64,000 nt of DNA from CAXBMB01 sp052078155 (GTDB lineage: Bacteria > Pseudomonadota > Alphaproteobacteria > Kiloniellales > DSM-21159). Below, in pieces: positions 1 to 9,183 of this stretch. Every line of letters starts with the position of its first letter. Positions within the stretch are counted from its first letter, which is position 1. The notes beneath the pieces were generated by a model that saw only the letters and a program-made list of their open reading frames with translations, was not told where the DNA came from and did no database searches. The stretch covers positions 806,001 to 870,000 of the forward strand of contig JBQJBP010000002.1 of NCBI GenBank assembly GCA_052078155.1. The letters are read 5' to 3'. The translations under genes were made by a program, and so were the position numbers.

Positions 1-113
1 TTACGATCTAATCGATTTCGGATTGAGCCGTTAATTGTGTGCTTTGCTTTGGATTGGCTGGCACACCTCTGGCAATGGCTAAGCCCTTCCGACCCCTTTG
101 GTGGAGTTCTTTC

Positions 114-824
114 GTGTCATCTTTCCGTGCTTTTTTCGTTGCCTGTTCTCTGCCACTGTTTTTGGTGGCTTGCAAAACGCCAGAACCCGTAAAGCGTGAA
201 TTATTAGTTTTGGATATTGAGCCAGCAGCGATCTCTAATACCAGAGGAATATCAGATCATAAGGCCTTTGTTCAATTTTCAGTTGCTAGAAACGCAAGGA
301 ACAAAGCAAACAGAGGTTCTGCAGCGTGCTTTGAAATCTATCATCCGGTTAGCGATGTGAATCCGACCTTTGTCAAGAATGTGAAAGAGATTTTGGAGAG
401 CTATTTTTCTGAGGTTGTAGAGCTGGATAAAAATGAAAATGCGACAAAGGTTCTGCAACCAGGAGACGTTTTTCTAAAAATAGAAACCGACCCTGTTGAG
501 ACAAAAATGAATGTTCACCCGCCAGCGTGGTTTGGCAACGATTGGAATGTTCACGTTGCCAGCATCATTTCGGGAGAAGTGAATTACGAACTAGATGGCG
601 GTGTCCAGGATTACTGGAGTTTTAAAGGGGTCAATTTTACAAGCGAACCTACGGCGGCCGTTGAAATTCCAGGACTTTCGGCGACGTCAGAAGAACGGAC
701 TGCCGCCTTCAAAACGCTTTGCACGAAAGTACCGAAGCTACTCAAAGCAAATCTACAAGCTTCTTATGACGAAGCCTTGATGATGTTTACGGAAAAACTG
801 GAAAAATACGTCATCAACAAGTAG
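114..824 (+). CDS. Putative lipoprotein of unknown function
   Basis: About 236 residues. I chose a GTG start because GGAG lies seven bases upstream; an ATG at 75 has no ribosome binding site. From this start the N-terminus is a short signal peptide ending in the lipobox LVAC, with Cys at residue 20, so the product is probably a lipid-anchored envelope protein. The mature part is soluble with no further membrane span, and I recognise no family. It converges on folC with only 17 bases between the two stop codons, so no separate terminator is visible. Base composition is more AT-rich than the neighbouring biosynthetic genes, which could indicate recent acquisition. Function is unknown. Confidence 0.7.
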   Translation: MSSFRAFFVACSLPLFLVACKTPEPVKRELLVLDIEPAAISNTRGISDHKAFVQFSVARNARNKANRGSAACFEIYHPVSDVNPTFVKNVKEILESYFSEVVELDKNENATKVLQPGDVFLKIETDPVETKMNVHPPAWFGNDWNVHVASIISGEVNYELDGGVQDYWSFKGVNFTSEPTAAVEIPGLSATSEERTAAFKTLCTKVPKLLKANLQASYDEALMMFTEKLEKYVINK

Positions 825-841
825 GCGCTAAATGCCCCGAC

Positions 842-2215
842 CTACTTCGGAAAGGTCTCGTTTTCCGCCAGGACTTTGCCGGCCAGATAGAGAGAGCCGC
901 AGATCAGGATGCGGCCGGGCCAGGGGTTTTCTGAGACGATCTGGGCGATGGCCGATCTGACGCTGTCTTCCGCCTGGGCGTCGAAGCCACTGTCTTTTGC
1001 TTTCTGGGCGGCTTCCTGGGCACTCAGGGAGTTGGGTTCGCCGGGGATCTCCACGGCCCGCAAGCCCTGCGCCACCTGGGCCAGGGGGCCCAGAAAGCCT
1101 TCGGCGGCCTTGTTGTTCAGCATGCCATAAACCAGATGCAGCGGGCCGTCATCCCAGCCTTTTGCCACGGCGGCCAGAGCCTCCCCGGCTGAGGCGTTGT
1201 GCCCGCCGTCCAGCCAGAGTTCCCAGCCCTCAGGCAAGAGCTCCACCAGACGCCCTTCGGTGAGATGCTGCAGGCGGGCCGGCCACTTGGCGCTGGCCAC
1301 GCCCAGCGCGCGGGCATTCTGGTCGGGGGCGATGGAGGTGCTGAGCTGCAGGGCGCAGACCACAGCCAAGCCGGCGTTGTCGATCTGGTGTTCGCCGATC
1401 AAACCGGGACGGGGAAGCCACTCCACACCGTCATTCACAAAGAGGCGAAAGCCGCCTTCCTCCGTTTCGGTCCACCAGTGGCGATTGTGGATCCACAAAG
1501 GGGCGCCGACTTCTTCGGCTTTGGCTTCCAGAACCTTCAGGGCTTCTTTGGGTTGCGGGCCCAGCACACAGGGTACGCCAGGCTTCATGATGCCCGCCTT
1601 TTCAGCGGCAATCTGCTTGATTGTGGTGCCGAGAAACTGCGTGTGATCGATGGAGATAGGGGTGATGGCCGTCACGGCCGGCTGGGCCACCAGATTGGTG
1701 GCGTCGAGCCGCCCGCCCAGGCCTGTTTCCAGCAGCAGCACGTCGGCTTCCGCGCGGGAAAAGGCCAGAAAGGCTGCTGCTGTGGTGACTTCGAAGAAGG
1801 TGATGGGCTTGCCGTCGTTGCTGGCTTCCACCTCTTCCAGCAGGGCCATCAGAGCCTCTTCGTCAATCAGCTCTCCGGCCAGGCGGATCCGCTCATGAAA
1901 GCGCACCAGATGGGGGGAGCTGTAGTGGTGGACAGAGCGACCTGCCTCTTCCAGCATGGCCCTGAGGTAAGCCAGCAGCGAGCCTTTGCCGTTGGTGCCT
2001 GCCACATGCACGACCGGGGGCAGGTGCTGCTGGGGATTGCCCAGCAGAGCCAGCATGTCGATCATTCTGTCGAGAGAAAGATCAATCAGCTTGGGGTGCA
2101 GAGACAAGAGGCGATCCAGGATCCGATCACTGCCCAGATGCCCGCCTTCGGATTTGAGGGACTGGGGCAGGGCTGTGTCGCCAGAGGTTGGCGCGGAAGG
2201 ATCGCTGTCACTCAT
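842..2215 (-). CDS. folC: Bifunctional folylpolyglutamate/dihydrofolate synthase
   Basis: Mur-ligase-type enzyme of 457 residues that adds glutamate to dihydropteroate or folates using ATP in the cytoplasm. The P-loop GTNGKGS is at residues 73-79, followed by the family pattern SSPHLVRFHERI and, further on, the GLGGRLDATN block that helps bind substrate. The length is normal for the family. The first 25 or so residues are low in complexity, so the true start could be slightly downstream. It is the last gene of a minus-strand run trpF-trpB-trpA-accD-folC, and the accD-folC order is common in proteobacteria. The identity is clear from the motifs. Confidence 0.95.
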   Translation of the reverse strand: MSDSDPSAPTSGDTALPQSLKSEGGHLGSDRILDRLLSLHPKLIDLSLDRMIDMLALLGNPQQHLPPVVHVAGTNGKGSLLAYLRAMLEEAGRSVHHYSSPHLVRFHERIRLAGELIDEEALMALLEEVEASNDGKPITFFEVTTAAAFLAFSRAEADVLLLETGLGGRLDATNLVAQPAVTAITPISIDHTQFLGTTIKQIAAEKAGIMKPGVPCVLGPQPKEALKVLEAKAEEVGAPLWIHNRHWWTETEEGGFRLFVNDGVEWLPRPGLIGEHQIDNAGLAVVCALQLSTSIAPDQNARALGVASAKWPARLQHLTEGRLVELLPEGWELWLDGGHNASAGEALAAVAKGWDDGPLHLVYGMLNNKAAEGFLGPLAQVAQGLRAVEIPGEPNSLSAQEAAQKAKDSGFDAQAEDSVRSAIAQIVSENPWPGRILICGSLYLAGKVLAENETFPK

Positions 2216-2298
2216 GCCTTAGGGGTCTTCTTTACTGTTGGCGACCGGGGTGAGAACGGGCCGCCCTGTCGTGAGCGGCCCCAGGAGAGAAAAGGCCG

Positions 2299-3273
2299 TT
2301 ACTTCTTGTCGTCCGGCGCGATGATCTCCGCCTCGACCACCACGGGTTCCGCGGCGTCCTTGCTGGCAGTTTCGCTGCCTTCTGCTGTCGCTGACCCTTT
2401 GAAAGCGACCACTTCTGCACTGGGCTTGCGGTCCATCAGCAGGCTGAGCAGCCGTCCGATGTTCTCGTTCAGGTCTTTGCGGTGCACCACCATGTCGACC
2501 ATGCCGTGGTCCAGCAGATACTCGGCAGACTGGAAGCCTTCGGGCAGCTGTTCACGGATGGTTTCCTCGATCACCCGCTTGCCGGCAAAGCCGATGGTGG
2601 CGCCGGGTTCGGAAATGTGTACGTCGCCGAGCATGGCAAAGGAAGCGGAGACGCCGCCGGTGGTGGGATCGGTCAGCAGCACGATGTAGGGCAGCCCGGC
2701 GTCCTTGACCATTTCCACGGCAATAACCGAGCGCGGCATCTGCATAAGAGAGAGGATGCCTTCCTGCATGCGCGCGCCGCCCGAGGCAGGCACGGCGATA
2801 AAGGCGGCATTCTGGGCCACGGCCAGTTTGGCTGCTGTCACCAGACCCTCACCCACGGCGATGCCCATGGAGCCCCCCATGAAAGAGAAGTCGAAGACGG
2901 CCACGACGGACTGCTGCCCGCCGATGGTGCCGTGAGCCACCTGGATGCCTTCTTTTTCGCCGGTTTTGGCACGCGACCGCTTCATCCGGTCGGGATACTT
3001 CTCCCGATCGCGGAACTTCAGCGGATCGGCAATGGCCTCAGGCAGTTCGATGCGGGTGAAGCTGCCGTCGTCGAACAGCAGGGCCAGACGCTCTGCCACG
3101 GGCAGGCGCATGTGGTGGTTGCAGTTGGTGCAGACCCGGTGGTTGGCCGTCAGTTCCCGATGGAAAACCATCTGGCCGCAGGCCGGACACTTTTCCCAGA
3201 GGTTGTCGGGGACTTCGGTTTTGGTAACCAGCGCCTGAAGTTTCGGGCGCACATAGTTGGTGATCCAGTTCAT
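2299..3273 (-). CDS. accD: Acetyl-CoA carboxylase, carboxyltransferase beta subunit
   Basis: The beta half of the carboxyltransferase that makes malonyl-CoA for fatty acid synthesis; it needs the alpha subunit AccA, which is not in the window. An N-terminal zinc ribbon is visible with cysteines at residues 29, 32, 48 and 51, followed by the crotonase-like carboxyltransferase domain with the glycine-rich stretch SGGARMQEG. The C-terminal tail of about 40 residues is acidic and alanine-rich and is probably not catalytic. The start codon overlaps the trpA stop by four bases (ATGA), so the two are translationally coupled. The length of 324 residues is slightly long because of the tail. Confidence 0.95.
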   Translation of the reverse strand: MNWITNYVRPKLQALVTKTEVPDNLWEKCPACGQMVFHRELTANHRVCTNCNHHMRLPVAERLALLFDDGSFTRIELPEAIADPLKFRDREKYPDRMKRSRAKTGEKEGIQVAHGTIGGQQSVVAVFDFSFMGGSMGIAVGEGLVTAAKLAVAQNAAFIAVPASGGARMQEGILSLMQMPRSVIAVEMVKDAGLPYIVLLTDPTTGGVSASFAMLGDVHISEPGATIGFAGKRVIEETIREQLPEGFQSAEYLLDHGMVDMVVHRKDLNENIGRLLSLLMDRKPSAEVVAFKGSATAEGSETASKDAAEPVVVEAEIIAPDDKK

Positions 3274-4088
3274 CCACGCTTCCCAGAGGCCAGCTCACGT
3301 ACAAAAGACAGAACATCCTCAACCAGACCCGGTTTGGCCTTCCCGTCGCCGTCGAGGTTCGACTTGATGCGGTCCACCAGGGCAGAGCCCACAACCGCGG
3401 CTTCTGCCGAGGCGGTGGTGTCGCGCACGTTGTCAGGTGTTTTGATACCGAAACCGACGGCAATCGGCAAATCCGTATGTTCTTTCAGCTTGCCGATGGC
3501 AGTGGCCACATCAGCCTGAGCGGCAGAGGCCGTGCCGGTGATGCCCATGATGGAGACGTAGTAGAGGAAGCCGGACGTGTTCTGCAGAACCTTTGGCATG
3601 CGGGCCGCATCAGTGGTCGGCGTGGCCAGGCGGATCCAGTGCAGGCCCTTTTCCAGGGCGGGCAGGCAGAGCTCGTCGTCTTCTTCCGGCGGCAGGTCAA
3701 CGATGATGAAGCCATCCACACCTGCGGCTTTCGCCCGGTCCAGGAAAGCGTCGTTGCCCATGGAATAGATGGGGTTGTAGTAGCCCATCAGAATGATCGG
3801 AGTGTCCTGATCGTCTTTGCGGAAGTCCGCCACCAGATCCAGGGTCTTGGCCAGGGTCATGCCGTTGTTGAGAGCATGAAGGGAGGAGGCCTGAATGGCC
3901 GGACCATCGGCCATGGGATCGGAAAAGGGCATGCCCAGTTCGATCACATCCACCCCGGCAGCGGGCAGGCCCTTGAGAATATCCAGCGTGGTCTTTTCGT
4001 CCGGATAACCGGCTGTCATGAAGGTGACCAGTCCGCCCTTGTCCTGGGCTTTCAGGTCGGCGAAGCGCTGTTCCAAGCGGGTTGTCAT
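3270..4088 (-). CDS. trpA: Tryptophan synthase alpha subunit
   Basis: A TIM-barrel subunit of 272 residues that cleaves indole-3-glycerol phosphate and channels indole to TrpB. The catalytic glutamate and aspartate are at residues 50 and 61 in the block VIELGMPFSDPMADGP, matching the family pair. Its upstream neighbour is trpB, 30 bases away, and its stop overlaps accD, so the operon order is trpB-trpA-accD. Nothing is unusual in its length or motifs. Confidence 0.97.
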   Translation of the reverse strand: MTTRLEQRFADLKAQDKGGLVTFMTAGYPDEKTTLDILKGLPAAGVDVIELGMPFSDPMADGPAIQASSLHALNNGMTLAKTLDLVADFRKDDQDTPIILMGYYNPIYSMGNDAFLDRAKAAGVDGFIIVDLPPEEDDELCLPALEKGLHWIRLATPTTDAARMPKVLQNTSGFLYYVSIMGITGTASAAQADVATAIGKLKEHTDLPIAVGFGIKTPDNVRDTTASAEAAVVGSALVDRIKSNLDGDGKAKPGLVEDVLSFVRELASGKRG

Positions 4089-4118
4089 GGGAGTTTGTCC
4101 TTCTTCTCGTTTCTTCGC

Positions 4119-5333
4119 TCAGATCTCAACGCCAAGGTATTTGGCGACGGAGAAGATGTCTTTATCGCCGCGACCACAGAGGTTCATCACGATGAGATGA
4201 TCTTTCGGCAGGGTCGGTGCCAGCTTGGAGACATAGGCCAGGGCATGGCTTGGTTCCAGGGCCGGAATGATCCCTTCCAGACGGGTGCAGAGCTGGAAGG
4301 CGTCCAGGGCCTCCTTGTCTGTGGCATCCACATAGTTGACGCGGCCCACATCGTTCAGCCAGGAGTGTTCCGGCCCGATGCCGGGGTAGTCCAGGCCGGC
4401 GGAAATGGAATAGGCGTCGTTGATCTGGCCGTCATCGTTCTGCAGCAGGTAGGTGCGGTTGCCGTGCAGCACCCCCGGGCGACCGCCGTTGAGAGAGGCG
4501 GCATGTTCTCCCGTTTCAATGCCATGCCCGGCAGCTTCCACGCCGTACATTTTCACGGAAGGATCATCCAGGAAGGGGTGGAACAGGCCGATGGCGTTGG
4601 AGCCACCGCCGATGGCAGCCACAAGGCTGTCAGGCAGGCGTCCTTCCGCTTCCATCAGCTGGTCGCGGGTTTCGCGTCCGATGATGGACTGGAAGTCACG
4701 CACCATGGCCGGATAGGGATGAGGACCTGCAGCGGTGCCGATGATGTAGAAGGTGCTTTCCACATTGGCGACCCAATCGCGCAGGGCGTCGTTCATGGCG
4801 TCTTTCAGGGTGCCGGTGCCGGAGGTCACAGGGATCACCTCCGCGCCCAGCATCTTCATGCGGAAGACGTTGGGGGCCTGACGTTCAATGTCGGTCGCCC
4901 CCATGTAGACCACGCAGGGCAGGTTGAAGCGGGCGCAGACCGTGGCCGTGGCCACCCCGTGCTGCCCGGCGCCGGTTTCGGCGATGATCCGGGTCTTGCC
5001 CATGCGTTTGGCCAGCAGGATCTGGCCCAGGGTGTTGTTGATCTTGTGCGCGCCGGTGTGGTTCAGCTCGTCGCGCTTGAAGTAGATTTTGGCCCCGCCC
5101 AGCTCTTCGGTCAGACGCTCGGCAAAGTACAGCGGGCTGGGACGGCCCACATAGTGTTTCAGGAAGTAATCAAACTCCTCCTGAAAGCTTGGATCTGCTT
5201 TGGCGGCGTTGTAGGCCTCCTCCACTTCCAGGATCAGGGGCATGAGGGTTTCCGCCACAAAGCGGCCCCCGAACTGGCCGAAGTGTCCACGCTCGTTTGG
5301 ACCCGAGCGATAGGTGTTCAAAGATTCGGTCAT
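4119..5333 (-). CDS. trpB: Tryptophan synthase beta subunit
   Basis: A PLP enzyme of 404 residues that condenses indole with serine. The PLP lysine is in HKINN at residue 97, and the phosphate-binding GGGSNA is present further on. The frame is open for 17 more codons upstream, but those residues do not look like TrpB and the family N-terminus (MTESLNTYRSG) begins at 5333, so I chose that ATG. It lies 30 bases before trpA. The gap of about 250 bases to trpF is longer than the other spacings in this operon and may hold a promoter of its own. Confidence 0.96.
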   Translation of the reverse strand: MTESLNTYRSGPNERGHFGQFGGRFVAETLMPLILEVEEAYNAAKADPSFQEEFDYFLKHYVGRPSPLYFAERLTEELGGAKIYFKRDELNHTGAHKINNTLGQILLAKRMGKTRIIAETGAGQHGVATATVCARFNLPCVVYMGATDIERQAPNVFRMKMLGAEVIPVTSGTGTLKDAMNDALRDWVANVESTFYIIGTAAGPHPYPAMVRDFQSIIGRETRDQLMEAEGRLPDSLVAAIGGGSNAIGLFHPFLDDPSVKMYGVEAAGHGIETGEHAASLNGGRPGVLHGNRTYLLQNDDGQINDAYSISAGLDYPGIGPEHSWLNDVGRVNYVDATDKEALDAFQLCTRLEGIIPALEPSHALAYVSKLAPTLPKDHLIVMNLCGRGDKDIFSVAKYLGVEI

Positions 5334-5586
5334 GTTTTTGCTTGTCTCTTGCTGGAGGGGCACCTGCCGGGGCAGCGCCACCAAAGGTCTGTGTCGTTTG
5401 TTGTCTTTGCCTGGGGGCCAGTGCTCTCATTACCTCGATATTTGAGCCCGAGATGGCTGGCTTTTTCAAGGCAGGCGCAGACTGCCTGACTGGCGGGAAA
5501 CTGTCCACGTTCGGGACCGCGATTCTTTCTCACAGGGTCCCGTAGTTTTTTTCCGTGATCTCGACAGAGGGCCGGTCAGGTGGCGG

Positions 5587-6234
5587 TTACAGCTGTTTGG
5601 TTCTGGCGAGAAAATCGCGAATCAGCTGGGGGTCTTTTTGGCCAGGGGCGCTTTCCACACCAGAGGAGATATCCAGGATTTTGGTGCCGCTGATGGCCAC
5701 CGCCTCGGCAATGTTGTCGATCCTGAGACCGCCGGCCAGCATCCAGGGTTTGGGCCAGTTGCGGTTGGCCAGCATGCGCCAGTCGAACGACAGGGCATTG
5801 CCGCCTGGCAGGGCGTTCTCCATGGATTTAGGGGCTTTGGCGTCGAACATCAGATAGTCGACTATGGGGGCATAGTCTCTGGCGGCTTCCAGATCCTCGG
5901 GCCTGGCCACCTTGATGACTTTCATCACGGCCCGGCCGGTGCGCTGGCGAATGTCCTGCACGCGCTGAGGTGTTTCGCTGCCATGCAGCTGGATGATGTC
6001 CAGAGGAACAGCTTCCAGCACCCGGCCCAGCAGTTCATCATCGGGATCAACAAAGACCCCCACCGCATCAACAGCAGGCGTCAGGCGCTGGGCCAGAGAG
6101 GCGGCCTGTTCCGGCGTGACCGCCCGGGGGCTGGGGGGGTAGAACATGAAGCCGGCAAAGCGCGCGCCACCTTCGACCACTGCCGTGACGGTTTCGGGGG
6201 TCGAAAGACCACAGATTTTTGTTTCGATAGCCAT
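5587..6234 (-). CDS. trpF: Phosphoribosylanthranilate isomerase
   Basis: A TIM-barrel isomerase of 215 residues in tryptophan synthesis that converts N-(5-phosphoribosyl)anthranilate to the carboxyphenylamino-deoxyribulose phosphate. The N-terminal KICGLSTPE carries the catalytic cysteine at residue 8, and the C-terminal part has the phosphate-binding glycine block MLAGGLRIDN and the DISSGVE motif. It is the first gene of the trpFBA-accD-folC run. The other trp genes (trpE, G, D, C) are not in the window, as is usual for alphaproteobacteria with split trp operons. Confidence 0.95.
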   Translation of the reverse strand: MAIETKICGLSTPETVTAVVEGGARFAGFMFYPPSPRAVTPEQAASLAQRLTPAVDAVGVFVDPDDELLGRVLEAVPLDIIQLHGSETPQRVQDIRQRTGRAVMKVIKVARPEDLEAARDYAPIVDYLMFDAKAPKSMENALPGGNALSFDWRMLANRNWPKPWMLAGGLRIDNIAEAVAISGTKILDISSGVESAPGQKDPQLIRDFLARTKQL

Positions 6235-6281
6235 GCCCCTGAGGTAGGCGGCCCACGCCCTTTTGTCCAGACCTTTGCAGA

Positions 6282-7151
6282 TCAGGCCGGGGATGTTGAT
6301 TCCGCGTCAGTGCCGCCCGACAGTTCAGGCAGGCCAACGATTTTTTTGTAGGCAATAGCGGCCAACACATGCCCAAGCAACCAGCAGAGCAAAGTTGCTA
6401 CCACACCCAATATGCTCAAGATGATAGCAAGGGGACCTGGAGCTGGGTTCGCCGGGGTGCTGGCAACAGAAACCAAAACACCAGATAGCAATTCAATCCC
6501 AATAGGCAAAGCGGCTGCAAAGACCACGATAAGAAAGAGAGCCTTGAAATTTCTATGGGAGATTTTGATTGAGTCTGTCAGTTCATCGCTGTGTCTGACC
6601 AGTCCGCCAACCAGATAAATCATCGTATAGGCGGTGTAAGCCAGATAGGCGAATGTTGAAACCAACCAGAGGGCCACCACAAAGATAGGCGAGGAGAGGA
6701 CACTGAAAAAGACCTGTGGCCCCATAGCTGATGGCAGGACTCTAATGGCGATCCAGATTAACGGGAAGTAGACAGCGGCGGCAATTACCCCAAGAAGAAA
6801 ATACCGAATAAACAACTTCAGCACCCACACCTGAGCCCGGTAGTCTTTTGCTTCAACTGCTCTTAATCCCAACACGCGCTGGACAAACCAGCCAGCGGCA
6901 AAGAGATAGGCAAAGGCGATACCCAGAAAAGCCAAGAGGAAAACAAAGAACCCTGTGCCCTGGCTTAGGGCCAGATTGTATTTTGGTATGTCTGTGGAAA
7001 AGAGAATGAGCCCAATCAAAGCCGGCAGACCTATGATTATAGTCAGGATCAGGCCAATTGTTCTCTTGTTCTCCACCATCCAGGCCCAGCTGTCCTGAAT
7101 GATTTCACCTGCGGTTACCTTTGACTGCACTTCAACGACTTGGTCGCTCAT
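6282..7151 (-). CDS. Multi-pass membrane protein (paralogue 1)
   Basis: A protein of 289 residues with an N-terminal cytoplasmic segment (about residues 1-30) and roughly six hydrophobic spans. The next gene upstream (7291-8154) is a clear paralogue: both start MSDQ, share a KVTA-EI-S-W-ENKRTIGL pattern near the N-terminus and an AYKKIVGLP motif near the C-terminus. The final motif is cytoplasmic-looking and conserved, so it may be a protein contact. I do not recognise a named family; the general shape resembles glycerophosphoryl-diester or DUF-type membrane proteins without clear catalytic residues. It has its own promoter (7181-7209) and a strong GGTGGGGG ribosome binding site. Confidence 0.75.
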   Translation of the reverse strand: MSDQVVEVQSKVTAGEIIQDSWAWMVENKRTIGLILTIIIGLPALIGLILFSTDIPKYNLALSQGTGFFVFLLAFLGIAFAYLFAAGWFVQRVLGLRAVEAKDYRAQVWVLKLFIRYFLLGVIAAAVYFPLIWIAIRVLPSAMGPQVFFSVLSSPIFVVALWLVSTFAYLAYTAYTMIYLVGGLVRHSDELTDSIKISHRNFKALFLIVVFAAALPIGIELLSGVLVSVASTPANPAPGPLAIILSILGVVATLLCWLLGHVLAAIAYKKIVGLPELSGGTDAESTSPA

Positions 7152-7180
7152 GAATCTACCCCCACCGAAATTTCGCGCAG

Positions 7181-7209
7181 AGTAAAGCTCTCCGAGCGAT
7201 TCGCGTCAA
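7181..7209 (-). promoter_or_regulatory. Sigma-70-like promoter of membrane paralogue 1
   Basis: On the minus strand TTGACG is followed after 17 bases by TTTACT, about 30 bases before the start codon at 7151. The same two boxes with the same spacing recur before the paralogue at 8154, and the roughly 60 bases around them are almost identical in both places, so the promoter was copied together with the gene. Confidence 0.55.
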
Positions 7210-7290
7210 GGTGGTTAATCCGCTGCGCGCAGCAGTGCAGCGTCAGCCGGTGATTTCAGGAAAGGCGCAGGCCGGATTTTTTGGCTCCGG

Positions 7291-8154
7291 TCAGACGGAC
7301 TCCACACCAGAGATGGTCTGAGGTGACGTGCTGTCGGGCAGGCCGACGATTTTCTTGTAGGCCACAGCTGCACAGATGCAGCCATAGAGCCAACAGAAGA
7401 TCCCGATTATCATTGCTGGAAGGAAAGCTATACCGAAGGCTTGAAAGATGTCGTTGGCATTCGTTTGAACATTTGCTCCATGGAACAACTCTGTCCCATA
7501 AAACACCAGAAACACGATTTGAGTGATCAAGCCAGCCAAGAGGGGAGTGCCTTGAAGTACCAAGCACACCAGGTAAAGCGCTTTGAAGTTTTTATGTGCG
7601 ATCTTGATGGAACTGATAAGCCCTTGGCTGTTCTTCACAACGGAACCCACCAGATACGGCAGGGAGTAAGCCAAAACGGCAACACCTCCAAACAAAAATA
7701 CAACAAATGGCAAAAATGGTATAAAAACAAACATTGTTAGTAATGAAAATAGAGCTAGTGGAATTGAAAGCGAGAAAAATGCAATAAAGCCGCGAAGAAT
7801 TAGTTTTAATGGCGCAAATTTTGCGCGTAAACTCATGTTTTTTTCATGGCGAAGCCCCATTTGGATCTGCATAAGCCATGTTGTTGACCATAGAAACGCA
7901 ACTATCCCACCAATATAGAGAACATTGACGCCAAAGACGAGGGTAACGGCGAAAACTTGCCCCAAATCTCCATGGGCGTGTTCAATTGGCAGTGTTGCCA
8001 TCACGACAAGCGTGAAACAAAGGGGGAAGAAGGTGACTACAACGAACAAGAGGCCAATTGTCTTCCTGTTTTCATTGGCGCTTAGCCAGCTTTCTAAAAG
8101 AATTTCCTTCGCTGTAACTTTTGGCTGCGCATCCCCTGAAAGCTGGTCACTCAT
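7291..8154 (-). CDS. Multi-pass membrane protein (paralogue 2)
   Basis: A protein of 287 residues starting MSDQLSGDAQ; the frame stays open upstream to 8391, but the extra residues come from the anti-sense of the next gene's end and the paralogue starts at the same MSDQ, so I use 8154. It has about six hydrophobic spans and the conserved KVTAKEI and AYKKIVGLP motifs shared with the gene at 6282-7151. The middle part is more AT-rich and more diverged than the ends. The pair looks like an old tandem duplication including the promoter. Function is unknown; both are presumably inner membrane proteins. Confidence 0.72.
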   Translation of the reverse strand: MSDQLSGDAQPKVTAKEILLESWLSANENRKTIGLLFVVVTFFPLCFTLVVMATLPIEHAHGDLGQVFAVTLVFGVNVLYIGGIVAFLWSTTWLMQIQMGLRHEKNMSLRAKFAPLKLILRGFIAFFSLSIPLALFSLLTMFVFIPFLPFVVFLFGGVAVLAYSLPYLVGSVVKNSQGLISSIKIAHKNFKALYLVCLVLQGTPLLAGLITQIVFLVFYGTELFHGANVQTNANDIFQAFGIAFLPAMIIGIFCWLYGCICAAVAYKKIVGLPDSTSPQTISGVESV

Positions 8155-8181
8155 CTTGTCCCCCACCGAAATCTCGCGCAG

Positions 8182-8210
8182 AGTAAAGCCCTCCGAGCGA
8201 TTCGCGTCAA
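8182..8210 (-). promoter_or_regulatory. Sigma-70-like promoter of membrane paralogue 2
   Basis: TTGACG and TTTACT separated by 17 bases on the minus strand, within a block nearly identical to that at 7181-7209. It lies immediately after the stop codon of the next upstream gene (8216), so the paralogue can be transcribed independently of that gene. Confidence 0.55.
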
Positions 8211-8215
8211 GGTGG

Positions 8216-9067
8216 TCAGGCGGTTTCTTCCCAGAAGCGGGTGCGTTTGGCAAAAACGTAGGCAAAGGCAATGGAGGCCCAGGCAAAGGACAGATACTTG
8301 CCCACGGCCGCGACCGCCAGCCCCGGTACCACCAGTGACGTGGCGCCTTCGAATTTGGCGAGCAGGACATTGGCCACCAGAGTAAGACCATCTACCGGCA
8401 GGATCAGCAGCAGGAACATGAAGACCAGCACGGGCAGCACACCAAGAGATTCCCGGAAAGCCCGGCCATAGCCATAGCCCCGGCCCACGGAGGCGGCCGG
8501 CAGTGTAAAGCCAAGAGCACAGCCCAGAATCAGTGCAACAAGGGAGATGGCCGCCACCATGGGCAGGGCCGTTTCCAGCATCATTTCCATGGCTATTTCG
8601 GTGCCGGGATCCAGTTTGGGGGCAAGGGCCATGTTGATCGGCAGGGCGGCCAGGAAAATGAATCCGAACAGCCCCAGGGTTTTCAGCAGATAGCGCACCT
8701 CCCGGTTGCCCCAGAGGGGAGCAAGGGAGACAGAGCCGGGACCGAGCAGGATCGCCCTTTGAACCGCGCAGCAAAACCAGACGGACAGATAGAGATCGGC
8801 CATCAGGATGAGGGTGAAGAAGCTTGCCCCGCCAAAGTGCACAAAGGCTCCCATCAAAAAGGAAATCAGCAGCGGCAGAGCCGCCAGACGGCTGATGGCC
8901 GGCGCACTGGCAAGAGCACAGCCGAAAACCCCCTTTAGGGTTTCACCCAAAGCAAGCGGGGCCAGAGGACGGTCATCGGGCAGTTTGGAAAAGTCCAGCT
9001 CTGCCTGAGTGGGATTTGTCGGGCCTTCAGGGGTTGGATCTGTCGGGAGGTCAGTTGGGTTGGACAA
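8216..9067 (-). CDS. Multi-pass membrane protein, possibly distant third paralogue
   Basis: A protein of 283 residues with a proline- and threonine-rich N-terminal segment (about 1-40) followed by about six hydrophobic spans and a short charged C-terminus. The organisation (cytoplasmic N-terminus, six spans, final AFAYVFAKRTRFW) parallels the two paralogues downstream, where the end is IAYKKIVGLP, but sequence similarity is weak, so a common origin is only inferred. It is more GC-rich than the two clear paralogues. No catalytic motif is recognisable. Confidence 0.68.
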   Translation of the reverse strand: MSNPTDLPTDPTPEGPTNPTQAELDFSKLPDDRPLAPLALGETLKGVFGCALASAPAISRLAALPLLISFLMGAFVHFGGASFFTLILMADLYLSVWFCCAVQRAILLGPGSVSLAPLWGNREVRYLLKTLGLFGFIFLAALPINMALAPKLDPGTEIAMEMMLETALPMVAAISLVALILGCALGFTLPAASVGRGYGYGRAFRESLGVLPVLVFMFLLLILPVDGLTLVANVLLAKFEGATSLVVPGLAVAAVGKYLSFAWASIAFAYVFAKRTRFWEETA

Positions 9068-9183
9068 AGCTCAGGCTCTTCGGCGGTGAGGGGCAGGGAA
9101 GACAGGGGAGAGTGGTGGTTCTTTTCCCTGTCAGACAACATAGGCTTTGAGATAGCGGAGAACAAAGGCTCTGCAAAGCCCCT

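Noticed and set aside
3477..5489. A long open frame on the plus strand opposite trpA and trpB
   Set aside because: It is the antisense shadow of two clearly identified genes; the translated product has no family pattern and codon-position bias follows the minus-strand genes.
5515..5553. Hairpin GGGACC/GGTCCC followed by Ts on the plus strand between trpF and trpB
   Set aside because: It would terminate plus-strand transcripts, but the genes here are on the minus strand, where the T run lies on the wrong side; probably chance.
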